From Populus alba (Eukaryota; Streptophyta; Magnoliopsida; Malpighiales; Salicaceae): a stretch of DNA of 64,000 bases. Position 1 is the stretch's first letter; every line of letters starts with the position of its first letter. The notes beneath the pieces were generated by a model. That model saw only the letters and a program-made list of their open reading frames with translations. It had not been told where the DNA came from and made no database searches. The stretch is taken from assembly GCF_005239225.2 (NCBI RefSeq), contig NC_133294.1, positions 21,899,631-21,963,630 on the forward strand, read 5' to 3'. Of the stretch, positions 28,292-38,371 are shown in pieces. A program made the position numbers and the translations under genes.

Positions 28292-28858
28292 ATGCAAGAA
28301 GACGAATACGGGATAAAGGGGAAGAGTTACCTGCGACGATGAGCTTGGGTAGAGGAGCTGACAGTGGTGCTGGTGGTGGTTTTGCTGGCGGTTGCTGACC
28401 GGAGGATGGCTGGGATGGTGGCTGGCCTTTCTTCCTTTTTCTCTGTGTTTTTGTTCTACTCTGTTCTCCTCTGCTTCTCCTTTCTTCTTCTGCTTCTCAC
28501 ACTGCTCTTCCCTCTCACGGTGATTCTGCTATTTTTTGGCAGCGTTGATGGTGGTGGTGGTGATGGAGAGGAAGCCGGTGATGCCTCAAGTGGTTATGAC
28601 GGTGACAGTGGCTGGGAAGCCTAAAGACAACGGTTGTTTCCTTCTTCTTCTTCCCCGTGCAGAGGAGCAGGTGTTGCCTTTTCTTCAATGGTGCTCTCCT
28701 CGTTTGAAACTTCACTCTCCTTTTAGTTTAAAAAATATAACTCTCTCCCCTCTGTTCGGTCTCTCCTCTCTCTCCTCTCTTCGGGTTCTTTGTTTTTTTC
28801 TTTGAGTTCTTTTTTTCTTTTCTGTCTTCCTCCCCTCTCTTCTCTCTTTCGGTTCTCC

Positions 28859-28865
28859 ATTTATA
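28859..28865 (-). promoter_or_regulatory. TATA box of the 3' LTR
   Basis: TATAAAT on the minus strand, about 1.0 kb into the LTR in element orientation, followed by a GA-rich stretch. This probably marks the U3/R border. Confidence 0.6.
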
Positions 28866-29884
28866 GAACCAGCGGGCGTGGCTTCACCGTGGAGCCAAGG
28901 AGCGGGTCGAGGAGCGGTTGTCGGGGAGCGGCTGTCCAGGCGGGCCTCCCTCGGCTTCGGCAGCGCGGCGGGTGGTCGGCCAGTGTCTTCTGTCGGTGGC
29001 CCACCGGCGTGGGGCCTCGGTCGGTGACAAGAGGGACCTGCAGAAAAATAAATAATGCAAACTTTTCCTTCTTCCCCGCTGTAATGTTCGGGGGAAGAAG
29101 AAAGTGAACAGTGCCGTTCAAAACGGCACCGTTCGGTCTTTTTTTTTTTTTTTCTTTGCATGAAACGGCGTCGTTTTGGATAAAACGCGCCGTTCCATTT
29201 TAAAATAAAGGCGCCAGAACATTTCTTGAATCAGTCCTTAATCATCTGTGTTCAATTCAATTTCGTCCCTTCCAATTTCGGTCCGTCCCCATAGTTGGCC
29301 GCGTTTTCCACTTTGATCCTTGGCCTCTGATTTATGCAATTTAGCCCTCAATTGATCAATAAACTTCTAATTTCTTCAATTAAGCCCCTGGATCAAATTC
29401 AAACAGCCCCCTCCATCTTTGCGCCTTCCCCAAATTGGTCCCTGGTTTCGGATTTTTACAATTAAGTCCCTAATTGGCCATTAAACTTCAATATTTATGC
29501 AATTAAGCCCCTGATTTGACCCAATAAATTCCTAAAAAATATATTTTGGCCCCAGAACTTAAATTTCTTCTAATTAAAGCCCAAATTGACTTAAAAATCA
29601 ATTTTTCTTGCCATCAAATCTTCTATAAATTCAATCAAAAATCCAATTAAGTCCATAAACATTCAAATTTGGGCTTTTTCTCCTCAAAATTCAAATTTTC
29701 TTATCCACCAGGGTCCTCATCCTTCAAGAATATATTGTCAAAAATTCAATCCTTGTATTTTTTTAAATTCCTTGACAAATTTTCTGACTGTTTTCTGAGC
29801 GCTTCTGCCTCCTGTTATTTTTTCTAAACTCTTTTGGCCATTTATTTTATTTTTTCATGGGGACCCCAAAAATGGGTTACAACA

Positions 29885-29897
29885 GATGCCCCCTCTT
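29885..29897 (-). other. Polypurine tract of the retroelement
   Basis: On the minus strand AAAGAGGGGGCATC lies directly against the LTR start TGTTGTAACC. A purine run at this place is the expected primer site for plus-strand DNA synthesis and confirms the element's orientation. Confidence 0.8.
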
Positions 29898-30061
29898 TAT
29901 AATACTTACGGAGCATGGGTTTTTGCGCAGTAAGTTTTATAAAGATAAACCCACAACGGAACTCCCGAAACTGATCTGGTCGAAGCTTAATTGATCTGAA
30001 ACCTTGTCTTTTGCAACAATCCTCTTTAGCCCAAAAACTATGATCCAAATTTAGTCATCTC

Positions 30062-30235
30062 GAGATCCCTTCTGGCGATCTCCTTTAACCCCAAAAACTT
30101 GGAATCCCATCTGGCGATTCTTCTTAACCAAGGCTAAAATATAAAGTCCCTTCTGGCGACCTCCTTTGACCAATATCGAAATGCGAGATCCCTTCTGGCG
30201 ATCTCAACCAACTTGGAATCTCATCTGGCGATTCC
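30062..30235. repeat. Hairpin array, first block (5 hairpins)
   Basis: Five 21-base units of the form stem, CCNTCTGGC-type loop, stem, at 30062, 30101, about 30146, 30185 and 30215. Stems are GAGATC/GATCTC, GGAATC/GATTCt, aAAGTC/GACCTC, GAGATC/GATCTC and GGAATC/GATTCC. They occur in the same fixed order as in the second block at 30654. Confidence 0.92.
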
Positions 30236-30267
30236 TTTACTCACAACCAAATACAAAAATGCGTAAT

Positions 30268-30600
30268 GGTCTCGTTGTATGGGTGACCTACCCAAGAAAA
30301 ATGATGGTCTCATTATATGGGTGACCTACCCAGAAAAAAAATGAAGAATGGTCTCATTGTATGGGTGACCTACCCAGAAAAAAATGTTGGTCTCATTGTA
30401 TGGGTGACAAACCCAAGAAAAATGCTGGTCTCCTTGTACGGGTGACGAACCCTAGTGCTGGTCTCATTGTACGGGTGACGAACCCTAGAAAAATGATGGT
30501 CTCATTGTATGGGTGACCGACCCAAGAAAAATAATGGTCTCATTGTATGGGTGACCTACCCAGAAAAATAATGGTCTCATTGTATGGGTGACCTACCCAG
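30268..30600. repeat. 38-bp tandem repeat, nine units, nested in the hairpin array
   Basis: Units starting GGTCTC lie at 30268, 30306, 30350, 30389, 30427, 30460, 30498, 30536 and 30573. Steps are 38, 44, 39, 38, 33, 38, 38 and 37. Each has GGTCTCNTTNTA, then CGGGT or TGGGT, then GAC, two variable bases and ACCC. The inner pairing GGGT...ACCC is kept in all nine. The outer GGTC...GACC pairing is lost in three (30389, 30427, 30460). Confidence 0.95.
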
Positions 30601-30653
30601 GGGGAAGAATTCTTAGTAAACTCCATGCTTTTTCTAAGAAATGGTTTCAATAT

Positions 30654-31079
30654 GAGGTCCCTTCTGGCGACCTTCCTTGATGAATGTCGAAGTACGAGAT
30701 CCCTTCTGGCGATCTCAAATAACTTGGAATCCCATCTGGCGATTCCTTTTATTCAAAGCTGAAATATGAGGTCCCTTCTGGCGACCTCCATCGAAATACG
30801 AGATCCCTTCTGGCGATCTCCTTTAGCCAAACAACTTGGAATCCTATCTGACGATTCCTTTTATACCAAAGCTGAAATTTGAGGTCCCTTCTGGCGACCT
30901 CCATTGATGAATATCGAAAACGAGACCCCTTCTGGCGATTCTCAAAACAACTTGGAATCCCATCTGGCGATTCCTTTTATTCAAAGCTGAAAATATGAGG
31001 TCCCTTTCTGGCGACCTCCATCGAAATACGAGATCCCTTCTGTCGATCTCAACAACTTGGAATCCCATTTGGTGATTCC
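30654..31079. repeat. Hairpin array, second block (12 hairpins in four higher-order units)
   Basis: Four units of about 114 bp start at 30654, 30768, 30881 and 30997. Each holds three hairpins in fixed order: GAGGTC/GACCTC, then GAGATC/GATCTC, then GGAATC/GATTCC, all round a constant CCNTCTGGC-type loop. Hairpin starts are 30654, 30696, 30726, 30768, 30800, 30838, 30881, 30922, 30954, 30997, 31030 and 31059. A few carry one-base changes (30922 and 30997 have an extra base; 31030 and 31059 have loop changes). The block lies in the 3' untranslated part of the element. Confidence 0.95.
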
Positions 31080-31560
31080 TTTTTTACCGAATGCTATCGA
31101 TGTCGTTTCTTCCTGCTGGCAGGGTTTGAAAACCATTATCTTCTCTTCTTGTTGTTCTAGAATCATCTCAATGATTCTTTCTTCGTCCATAATCTTGTTG
31201 GAATGCGCTAAGATCTCCTCCTGTAACGATCCAAAAAATATATATGCAATGATTTATGATTAGATGCAAATGCATGCATTTATACCTGGTTTTGAAACAT
31301 AGGTCCCAGCCTCTTCTTCTAGTTCATGAGACTCCCTCTTAACATGAACTTGTTTTTGAAGTCGTATGCTGGATTTATCTCTCGTGTTGCCTATCATATT
31401 CTTGGAGAAGAAGTCTTTGACTTTCTTCAAGTAGTCCTTTTTCTCAAAATGTTGACTTGTATTTGCCTCTCTGTCATGCTTTTTGTTAAATGCTTTATCT
31501 TTTTCCAAATCTACGGGCCCTCATCCCGTTTTGAAAACATGTAAAAACCTTTCAGGAAAT
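31080..31560 (-). other. Unassigned part of the element between integrase and the hairpin array
   Basis: Minus-strand frames at 31260-31508 (charged, Lys/Glu-rich, 82 codons) and 31080-31190 (MDEERIIEMILEQQ...) look coding-like but match nothing I know. Tat-group elements often carry an extra frame in this place, so they may be its relic. Confidence 0.35.
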
Positions 31561-31704
31561 AATCTTTTATTGCCCCCTAGTGTGGAGTGCAACTATATGT
31601 CAAGAAGATCTGATTTGGTGCTCTCCAATTGATGGAGTCATCTCTTTTAGTCATGTGTGTAAAAAGTTCTTTTAAGTAAAAGAATTTCAAATGCTATGAG
31701 ATCA

Positions 31705-31709
31705 TATGT

Positions 31710-31760
<51 letters not shown>

Positions 31761-31768
31761 ATATATAA
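31705..31768. repeat. (TA)n microsatellite inside the retroelement
   Basis: About 30 TA units with small interruptions, downstream of the pol remnant. Confidence 0.95.
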
Positions 31769-31827
31769 AAAGGCTCTTTACAAAGAGAATTCATGGTCAG
31801 ACTTTTAATTTTGTTGATTGGGAAATT

Positions 31828-32157
31828 ACGCGTAATATTTCCTTATTAGAGTCAGAATTTCACGGGCCTAAATAGATCTTCTCCATCCATTCTAGATAAC
31901 AATTAAAGCTTCTCCCAAAAATGCTTTTTGTACCACTAAAGGGCCCTCATTGTTTTGGCGTCCATTTACTCTGACCTTCTCCTGGTAAAAGACAACATTT
32001 TCTTCAATATAAGATCTCCTTCGTGGGACCCTCAAGGTCGAATCCTCTTGTTGTATGATTTGGCCATCCTTCTTTGATAAAGTTGATGATGACAGATTGC
32101 GGCTATCCTCTTTTCACTTATCAGATTCAACTGTTCACATTTAACCTTCTCCCATTT
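31828..32157 (-). pseudogene. Decayed C-terminal end of the retroelement polyprotein
   Basis: On the minus strand, after the integrase core, scattered pieces such as GDLILKKML and MDGEDL follow the usual order of the integrase C-terminal domain in Tat-type elements. Stops and frame changes interrupt it. The polyprotein would end near 31828. Confidence 0.55.
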
Positions 32158-32500
32158 CTAAACTCTTCTTAGCTCAAAGTCTATCAATACTCTCAATGAT
32201 GGGAGTTCCACTTCTAAAGGCATCAACGCCTCCATTCCATATACCAACATGTACGGGGTGGCTCTTATTAAGGTTCTAACTGTAGTGTGATATACATGAA
32301 GGGTAAATGACAGCATCTCATGCCAATCCTTATAGGTGACTACCATCTTTTTGACATTCTTGTTAGCAACTTCTACCGCACCATTCATCTTTGGTCTATA
32401 TGGCGAAGAATTGGAATGCTTGATTTTCCATTTAGTGCAAAGCTCCATTATCATCTTGCCGTTGAAATTCTGGGCATTATTTTTCTAGTGGACCATATCG
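32158..32500 (-). pseudogene. Retroelement integrase core, C-terminal half (decayed)
   Basis: A minus-strand frame contains SSPYRPKMNGAVE, the Asn/Gly/Glu stretch around the last acidic residue of the DDE integrase core, then YKDWHEML, YHTTVRT, ATPYMLVYGMEA and LPLEVE-type words in family order. The first two catalytic acidic residues lie in the part that is missing or out of frame towards 32500. Confidence 0.85.
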
Positions 32501-32900
32501 ATAGATCAAATATCTTTCCATAAATTTCTTCACCACTTTTTTCACGTGATCAAAACATCTCAACAAAGTTTCGTCAGATGATTTATACAAAGTTTCCCCA
32601 TCAAGATAGAAATCCATTGCTAACCTCCTCAATGTCTTCTTGTTGATTTTTGGATGCCCCCCACGGGATATGTATGGTTTTGGATGAAATTCTTGATATC
32701 ATAGTACCAAGGGTTTCCATCTATTTCTCTTTCAAACTGAGCAACAGTGAGCTAAGTTATTTCTTATATCAATGTGTATTGGTTGTACCTTGTGCCCAAA
32801 GTCTATTCTAACCATAGAAGCTGGCGTGACCAAAACATCAAAATGGTTTCATTCCCTTCCTAGATGAGTGAACTTTATTTCCTCAAATTCTCTAGCCCAT

Positions 32901-33137
32901 TTAGACAAGTATTCTTAGCAAGGTCTCAACTTCTCGTCCTTGGTTTGCCCTTGTCCTTTCACTTGACAAATAATCAAAATCGAGTCTCCAATACATATCT
33001 ATCTTTCTGATGTTTAGCTCTAATGCAACCTCTAAAATGCAAGCTTCAAACTCAGTTGTGTTGTTAGTGTACCCAAATTGCGACTTAACTAAAACCGGAT
33101 ACTGTTTCTTATTAGGAAAGATTAGCACTGCCCCCAC
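32901..33137 (-). pseudogene. Retroelement RNase H domain (decayed)
   Basis: The minus frame reads GAVLIFPNKK, then NNTTEFEACILEVALELNI, which is the RNase H strand and helix with its conserved Glu. The following DGDS-type motif is lost. Only about 0.45 kb separates it from integrase, much less than in a full element, so sequence between them has been deleted. Confidence 0.8.
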
Positions 33138-33149
33138 TCTATTACCACA

Positions 33150-33860
33150 ACACCCTCAAAGTACATAATCCAACAATCTGATTTCCCTTACTCGACTGAA
33201 AGCATATTTTTATCCAAAAAATCAAATCTTAACAGCCCATAAACTTTCACAACATGGTCAGCTAGGTGATTGGCGATGACATTCATGGCTTTCCTTGCCA
33301 TATATACTATGTTGTACTCAGCTAGTAGAACTTGCCATTTTTCAATTCAACTCGATAGATAGGGGTGGATTCAGTAGGTATTGCTTGATTTTCGTGAAAG
33401 CTTCTTTACATTCTTATTCCAAATTCCAAGATTCTTCCTCCTTAACAATTTGAAGATGAGGTCATAAGTCGTGGTTAATTGGGATATAAATTGAGCAATG
33501 TAATTCAAACTTCCCAAGAACCTCCTTACATCCTTCTTAGTCTTGGGAGTTGGCCATAGGTTGAATAGCCTTTACTTAATCAGGGTCCACTTCTATCCCT
33601 TTGTCACTCATCAAAAATTCCAAAAAACTTCCTAGATTTCACCCCGAATGAACACCTTGCATGGTTTAAGCCTCAACTTGTACTTTCTTAGTCTTTTCAA
33701 CTAATTCCTTCAATATTTGGACATGATTCTCTCCCTCTCTAGGTCATGTCATCCACGTATACTTTAATCTCTTTTTGCATCATGTTGTGAAATAAAGTTA
33801 CCATAGCACTTTGGCAGGTGCCCCCAACGTTCTTTAACCCAAACGGCATGACCTTGCAGC
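33150..33860 (-). pseudogene. Retroelement reverse transcriptase, C-terminal half (decayed)
   Basis: Reading left from about 33855 the minus strand gives PFGLKNVGGTCQSAM, then VYVDDM, the catalytic YVDD box at 33748-33759, and further connection-domain pieces broken by stops. The fingers and the first catalytic Asp are absent. The coding match stops abruptly at about 33860, which looks like a deletion junction. Confidence 0.8.
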
Positions 33861-34631
33861 GGGTTTCCAAGCTTGTTCATGTTGTTCGTTTTTGTGAATC
33901 CCCTAATGTTATTTTCCTACCATTCTTCCTCTTCTACCCCTAAGTCTGGCCATTCATTCTCAGTGTAAAGTGTAGGTGTAGTTATGGAAGATTCGTTTTG
34001 AAAAGAAAAATGATGTGTAAAAACACCAAGATGAACTTTTGAAAAGGCATTTGGAACCTCAATTTAAAAAGTTGAAAAAGGAAAACAACACAATATCATG
34101 ATCAAACAAGCATTGTTGATTAAATCACCAAATGAAGCTTCTTAGGTCTCCCAATTCTAGAACATCTCTCCCTTTATGGATGCAAAAAGATATTATGGAG
34201 CATACATCCTAAGGATAGGCTCTAGTTCCTTTATGTGAGACATTGGGTAGGTTTACTACTGGGTCTCTAAAAAGGGTCTCTTGCTGTTCCAGTGATCACC
34301 CTCGTAAAGGCGATATGGAGGTCCAGCAGATAGTGGGATGGCACGTGTACCAATCACAATCAGTCTAAACACTCAGCAAAGAGTTGGGGTTTACACAAAC
34401 TTAAACCTTGACTCAAGTCGTAAGGCAAGCTGCTAGTCCCCCACTTAATCTTAAAGTTACATGTGTGTGCCCTCAAAATATAATAACAATAATAAAGTGA
34501 TGCATGACCATGCCATGTACGATAGAATGTAAAGATGTATGCTAAAGCTTTTAAACAAAGCATCGTAAGAAAACAAAAACCAATAACACATAGCATAAAC
34601 AAACAAAAAAAATCAAGCTTAGTCCAAAGGT
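33861..34631 (-). other. Leader and leftover sequence between the 5' LTR and pol
   Basis: Only about 0.8 kb, where an autonomous element would have gag, protease and the start of reverse transcriptase. Short acidic coding-like pieces occur near 33900-33970 (minus). Otherwise nothing recognisable. Confidence 0.5.
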
Positions 34632-34651
34632 CCCCAGTGGAGTCGCCATTC
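34632..34651 (-). other. Presumed primer-binding region of the retroelement
   Basis: Directly inside the 5' LTR the minus strand reads GAATGGCGACTCCACTGGGG. This is the position of the tRNA primer site, and the wording resembles that of Tat-type elements. I cannot name the tRNA with certainty. Confidence 0.5.
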
Positions 34652-35633
34652 TGTCACACCCCCACAAAAAAATTTATAAAGGCACGACATCGGCTGGCGA
34701 TTTTCGTTGTGTTCTGATGATTTGGTTCTTTGGAGTCGCCACCTAGTATTTGGTCACTAGGAACCCTAACTGGTCTTTCAGAGATTCTAAGGCAAGGGAC
34801 TGGTTGCGTAAAGGGAAGGTACTAGCACCCCTAATACGCCCTACCTAAGGTAAGCTGCTTGGTGTTTGGTTTGCTCTATAGTCTATGGTGTTGGTGTTTT
34901 CTAATCCCGTCAACTCGTAAATCGCAAGGAAAAGAGAATAAAAAGAACGAAGAAAATTTCACAATTCCTAAAAAAAAAATTACTTTTCACGGCTCGTAAA
35001 CCGTGGAGAAAAAAAAATTTTAATTTTGAAATATTCTCGATCGCAGCCAAAAGCTTCTTTCAAACATGTGCGTTGATTTATTACTCCCGATAATATTTTG
35101 GATGTTCGTCCTTTTAAGGATTTTCTTCATCCAAACATTAGCGGTGAACAATAACCACAACTTCTCCTCCCAAAATAAGATTTTATAGTTTTTTGGAATA
35201 TTGGCCAATACCCTTTGGAGTTTTACAAACGGGTTGTAAAATCCACAAATGCCAAGAAAATGATTTTGTGTTTAAGAAAATCTATGCGAAAACACATTTT
35301 CAAAACTTCCAATATATTTTTTTTTATATATAAAAAAGAACATTCAAAACATGCTAGTGTATTGGGCGTATGCATGAAAACAAAACATTTTTTTTTTTAG
35401 TAAACATTTTTTTTTTTGACGAAAACCGGGTATTTTAATACCGAATTTGTATCTTGACAATATAAAAATACAAACCGGTATTGACCCAAATACAATAATA
35501 AAATTACACAAAAAATCACAAATTTTTTTGAAGATATTTTTTCAAACGGGCCAGACTCGGCCTAAAAGGAAATTGGGCCAAAAATCAACCCAAAATAAAT
35601 TAGGGCCCAATTTCTACAGGGCTGGACTCAGCC

Positions 35634-35871
35634 CAGCCCACACATGGTGTGGGCTGATGTTACAACCCGAAATGAACATGGACTGGTTTACTGTGCACCT
35701 GCACAGTAACCAGTTAATTAATTAGGTGGTTACTGTGCACCTGCACAGTAACCTGTTAATTAATTAGACCTGCATAGTAACCGAAGAATTAATTAGCTGG
35801 TTACTGTGCCCCTGCACAGTAACCAGCTAATTAATTTCTTACTTGCAGAACGTGCACAGTGCACGTTCTGC
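35634..35871. repeat. Hairpin cluster in the 5' LTR
   Basis: Same five inverted repeats as at 28055-28291. One extra T at about 35689 slightly disturbs the left arm of the second hairpin. Confidence 0.92.
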
Positions 35872-36443
35872 ATGCAAGAAGACGAAATACGGGATAAAAG
35901 GGGAAAGAGTTACCTGCGACGATGAGCTTGGGTAGAGGAGCTGACAGTGGTGCTGGTGGTGGTTTTGCTGGCGGTTGCTGACCGGAGGATGGCTGGGATG
36001 GTGGCTGGCCTTTCTTCCTTTTTTCTCTGTGTTTTTGTTCTACTCTGTTCTCCTCTGCTTCTCCTTTCTTCTTCTGCTTTCTCACACTGCTCTTCCCTCT
36101 CACGGTGATTCTGCTATTTTTTTGGCAGCGTTGATGTGGTGGTGGTGATGGAGAGGAAGCCGGTGATGCCTCAAGTGGTTATGACGGTGACAGTGGCTGG
36201 GAAGCCTAAAGACAACGGTTGTTTCCTTCTTCTTCTTCCCCGTGCAGAGGAGCAGGTGTTGCCTTTTCTTCAATGGTGCTCTCCTCGTTTGAAAACTTCA
36301 CTCTCCTTTTAGTTTAAAAAATATAACTCTCTCCCCTCTGTTCGGTCTCTCCTCTCTCTCCTCTCTTCGGGTTCTTTGTTTTTTTCTTGAGTTCTTTTTT
36401 TCTTTTCTGTCTTCCTCCCCTCTCTTCTCTCTTTCGGTTCTCC

Positions 36444-36450
36444 ATTTATA
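36444..36450 (-). promoter_or_regulatory. TATA box of the 5' LTR
   Basis: TATAAAT on the minus strand, the counterpart of 28859-28865 and the likely promoter of the element's RNA. Confidence 0.6.
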
Positions 36451-37468
36451 GAACCAGCGGGCGTGGCTTCACCGTGGAGCCAAGGAGCGGGTCGAGGAGC
36501 GGTTGTCGGGGAGCGGCTGTCCAGGCGGGCCTCCCTCGGCTTCGGCAGCGCGCGGGTGGTCGGCCAGTGTCTTCTGTCGGTGGCCCACCGGCGTGGGGCC
36601 TCGGTCGGTGACAAGAGGGACCTGCAGAAAAATAAATAATGCAAACTTTTCCTTCTTCCCCGCTGTAATGTTCGGGGAAGAAGAAAGTGAACAGTGCCGT
36701 TCAAAACGGCACCGTTCGGTCTTTTTTTTTTTTTTTCTTTGCATGAAACGGCGTCGTTTTGGATAAAACGCGCCGTTCCATTTTAAAATAAAGGCGCCAG
36801 AACATTTCTTGAATCAGTCCTTAATCATCTGTGTTCAATTCAATTTCGTCCCTTCCAATTTCGGTCCGTCCCCATAGTTGGCCGCGTTTTCCACTTTGAT
36901 CCTTGGCCTCTGATTTATGCAATTTAGCCCTCAATTGATCAATAAACTTCTAATTTCTTCAATTAAGCCCCTGGATCAAATTCAAACAGCCCCCTCCATC
37001 TTTGCGCCTTCCCCAAATTGGTCCCTGGTTTCGGATTTTTACAATTAAGTCCCTAATTGGCCATTAAACTTCAATATTTATGCAATTAAGCCCCTGATTT
37101 GACCCAATAAATTCCTAAAAAATATATTTTGGCCCCAGAACTTAAATTTCTTCTAATTAAAGCCCAAATTGACTTAAAAATCAATTTTTCTTGCCATCAA
37201 ATCTTCTATAAATTCAATCAAAAATCCAATTAAGTCCATAAACATTCAAATTTGGGCTTTTCTCCTCAAAATTCAAATTTTCTTATCCACCAGGGTCCTC
37301 ATCCTTCAAGAATATATTGTCAAAAATTCAATCCTTGTATTTTTTAAATTCCTTGACAAATTTTCTGACTGTTTTCTGAGCGCTTCTGCCTCCTGTTATT
37401 TTTTCTAAACTCTTTTGGCCATTTATTTTATTTTTCATGGGGACCCAAAAATGGGTTACAACATCATG

Positions 37469-38371
37469 TGTGGCTGAAACCTCTACTAACCGAGGAGTTG
37501 TTGGCATGGAGGTTAGTATTGTGGTTTTGTTAAGAAAGATCAAGGGTTGAAGATGATAGCCTTTTTTATATATATAGTTAGCAGTTCCTTTTGTCAAGAC
37601 AGGGTTAGGGTGTTTGTTAAAGTTGGCTGACAACTTAGATTAGGTATAATAGAGGCTAGGTTTTTGTGTGGAAGGGGGCAAAATATAAGGTTACTATGAT
37701 TTTTATTTTATTTTTTTATCTCTCCCTATTTATGTGTGTGTAACCACCTATTTATTGGCATTTTTTTTATATTTTCAATTGCTTGGTCTTCAAGCAAACT
37801 TGGTGAGTGACAAAGTAACCCAAAAAACAATGTGGTCCCTCAACTTCTTTGTTTTCACATTTGATCCCTTTGTTTATTTTGATTATTTTTTTTTTTTTTT
37901 TTTTTAAAAAAAGAGCAATATCAACGTCGACTCAATAAGCGCATTAACAACTAAATGTGTTGGAATTTTATTTTTTTAAAAAAAATTTAAATTCTTTTGA
38001 AAAAAGACGTTAAAAATAACGCAAATATGTTAAGAACATAGTTGTTTGGGTTGTTTTTGTTGTTTTTGGTTATTTGTTCGAAAATGTTTCAAAAATGGGG
38101 TAAAAATTAGGTAGTAACAACTAAAGTGTAATTTTGTTTGGATAGCATTAATAAAGGATAAATATCTCTTATACAAATATTAATGTGGGATAGGATATCC
38201 ATAACATTAAGATTAATGGGGGATGAGAGATGAATATCAATGACATTAACATTTTAGTTGAAAGTCATAAGAATAAGAAAATGGAGGATTATAGCATAAT
38301 AAGGGGCCTATAATGATCTATAGGCCTTTAGCTCTTTGTGTTTAGCACATTGTCAAACCCACAGTCAATAG
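37469..38371. other. Right flank of the retroelement, repeat-like, no gene recognised
   Basis: Begins after the right TCATG. It contains GTGGTCCCTCAAC / TTTGATCCCTTTG words of the sort seen in the older LTR at 24865, so it may be the rest of that LTR. It ends with GTCAATAG (38364-38371), the left duplication of the hAT-like element. Confidence 0.5.

Larger units (their letters stand above)
27078..29884 (-). repeat. 3' LTR of the Tat-like element (2,807 bp)
   Basis: Near-identical to 34652-37463. In element orientation it begins TGTTGTAACCC and ends GGGTGTGACA. It contains a TATA box (28859-28865), a hairpin cluster (28055-28291) and a purine-rich leader downstream of the TATA. Open frames on either strand, such as 28712-29161, follow the base composition and show no domains. 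Confidence 0.97.
27078..37463 (-). mobile_element. Ty3/gypsy LTR retrotransposon, Tat-like, defective, with target-site duplication
   Basis: A 10,386-bp insertion bounded by two long LTRs (27078-29884 and 34652-37463) and by the direct repeat TCATG at 27073-27077 and 37464-37468. LTRs run TGTCACACC...ACAACA on the plus strand. Remnants of reverse transcriptase, RNase H and integrase lie on the minus strand in that order, so the element points left: 5' LTR on the right, 3' LTR on the left. Domain order makes it Ty3/gypsy. The integrase type, long LTRs and a repeat-bearing 3' untranslated region suit the Tat/Ogre lineage. Gag, protease and the start of reverse transcriptase are missing, and what remains is broken by stops, so it cannot move on its own. 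LTR identity appears very high, pointing to a recent insertion. Confidence 0.95.
34652..37463 (-). repeat. 5' LTR of the Tat-like element (2,812 bp)
   Basis: Matches 27078-29884 along its whole length. The differences I noticed are one- or two-base length changes in homopolymers or short repeats (for example at 34673, 34973, 35689 and 36137). I noticed no clear base substitution. Confidence 0.97.

Noticed and set aside
28364..29161. Several overlapping open frames in the LTRs (also 35831-36766)
   Set aside because: They lie on both strands of a CT-rich and GC-rich LTR segment, have no domains, and shift with the one-base length differences between the two LTRs.
30268..30600. Regular short repeats at about 38-bp steps that look like a CRISPR array
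   Set aside because: The DNA is plant nuclear. The spacers are near-copies of one another (AGAAAAATGAT-type), not unique, and the array lies in a retrotransposon 3' UTR.
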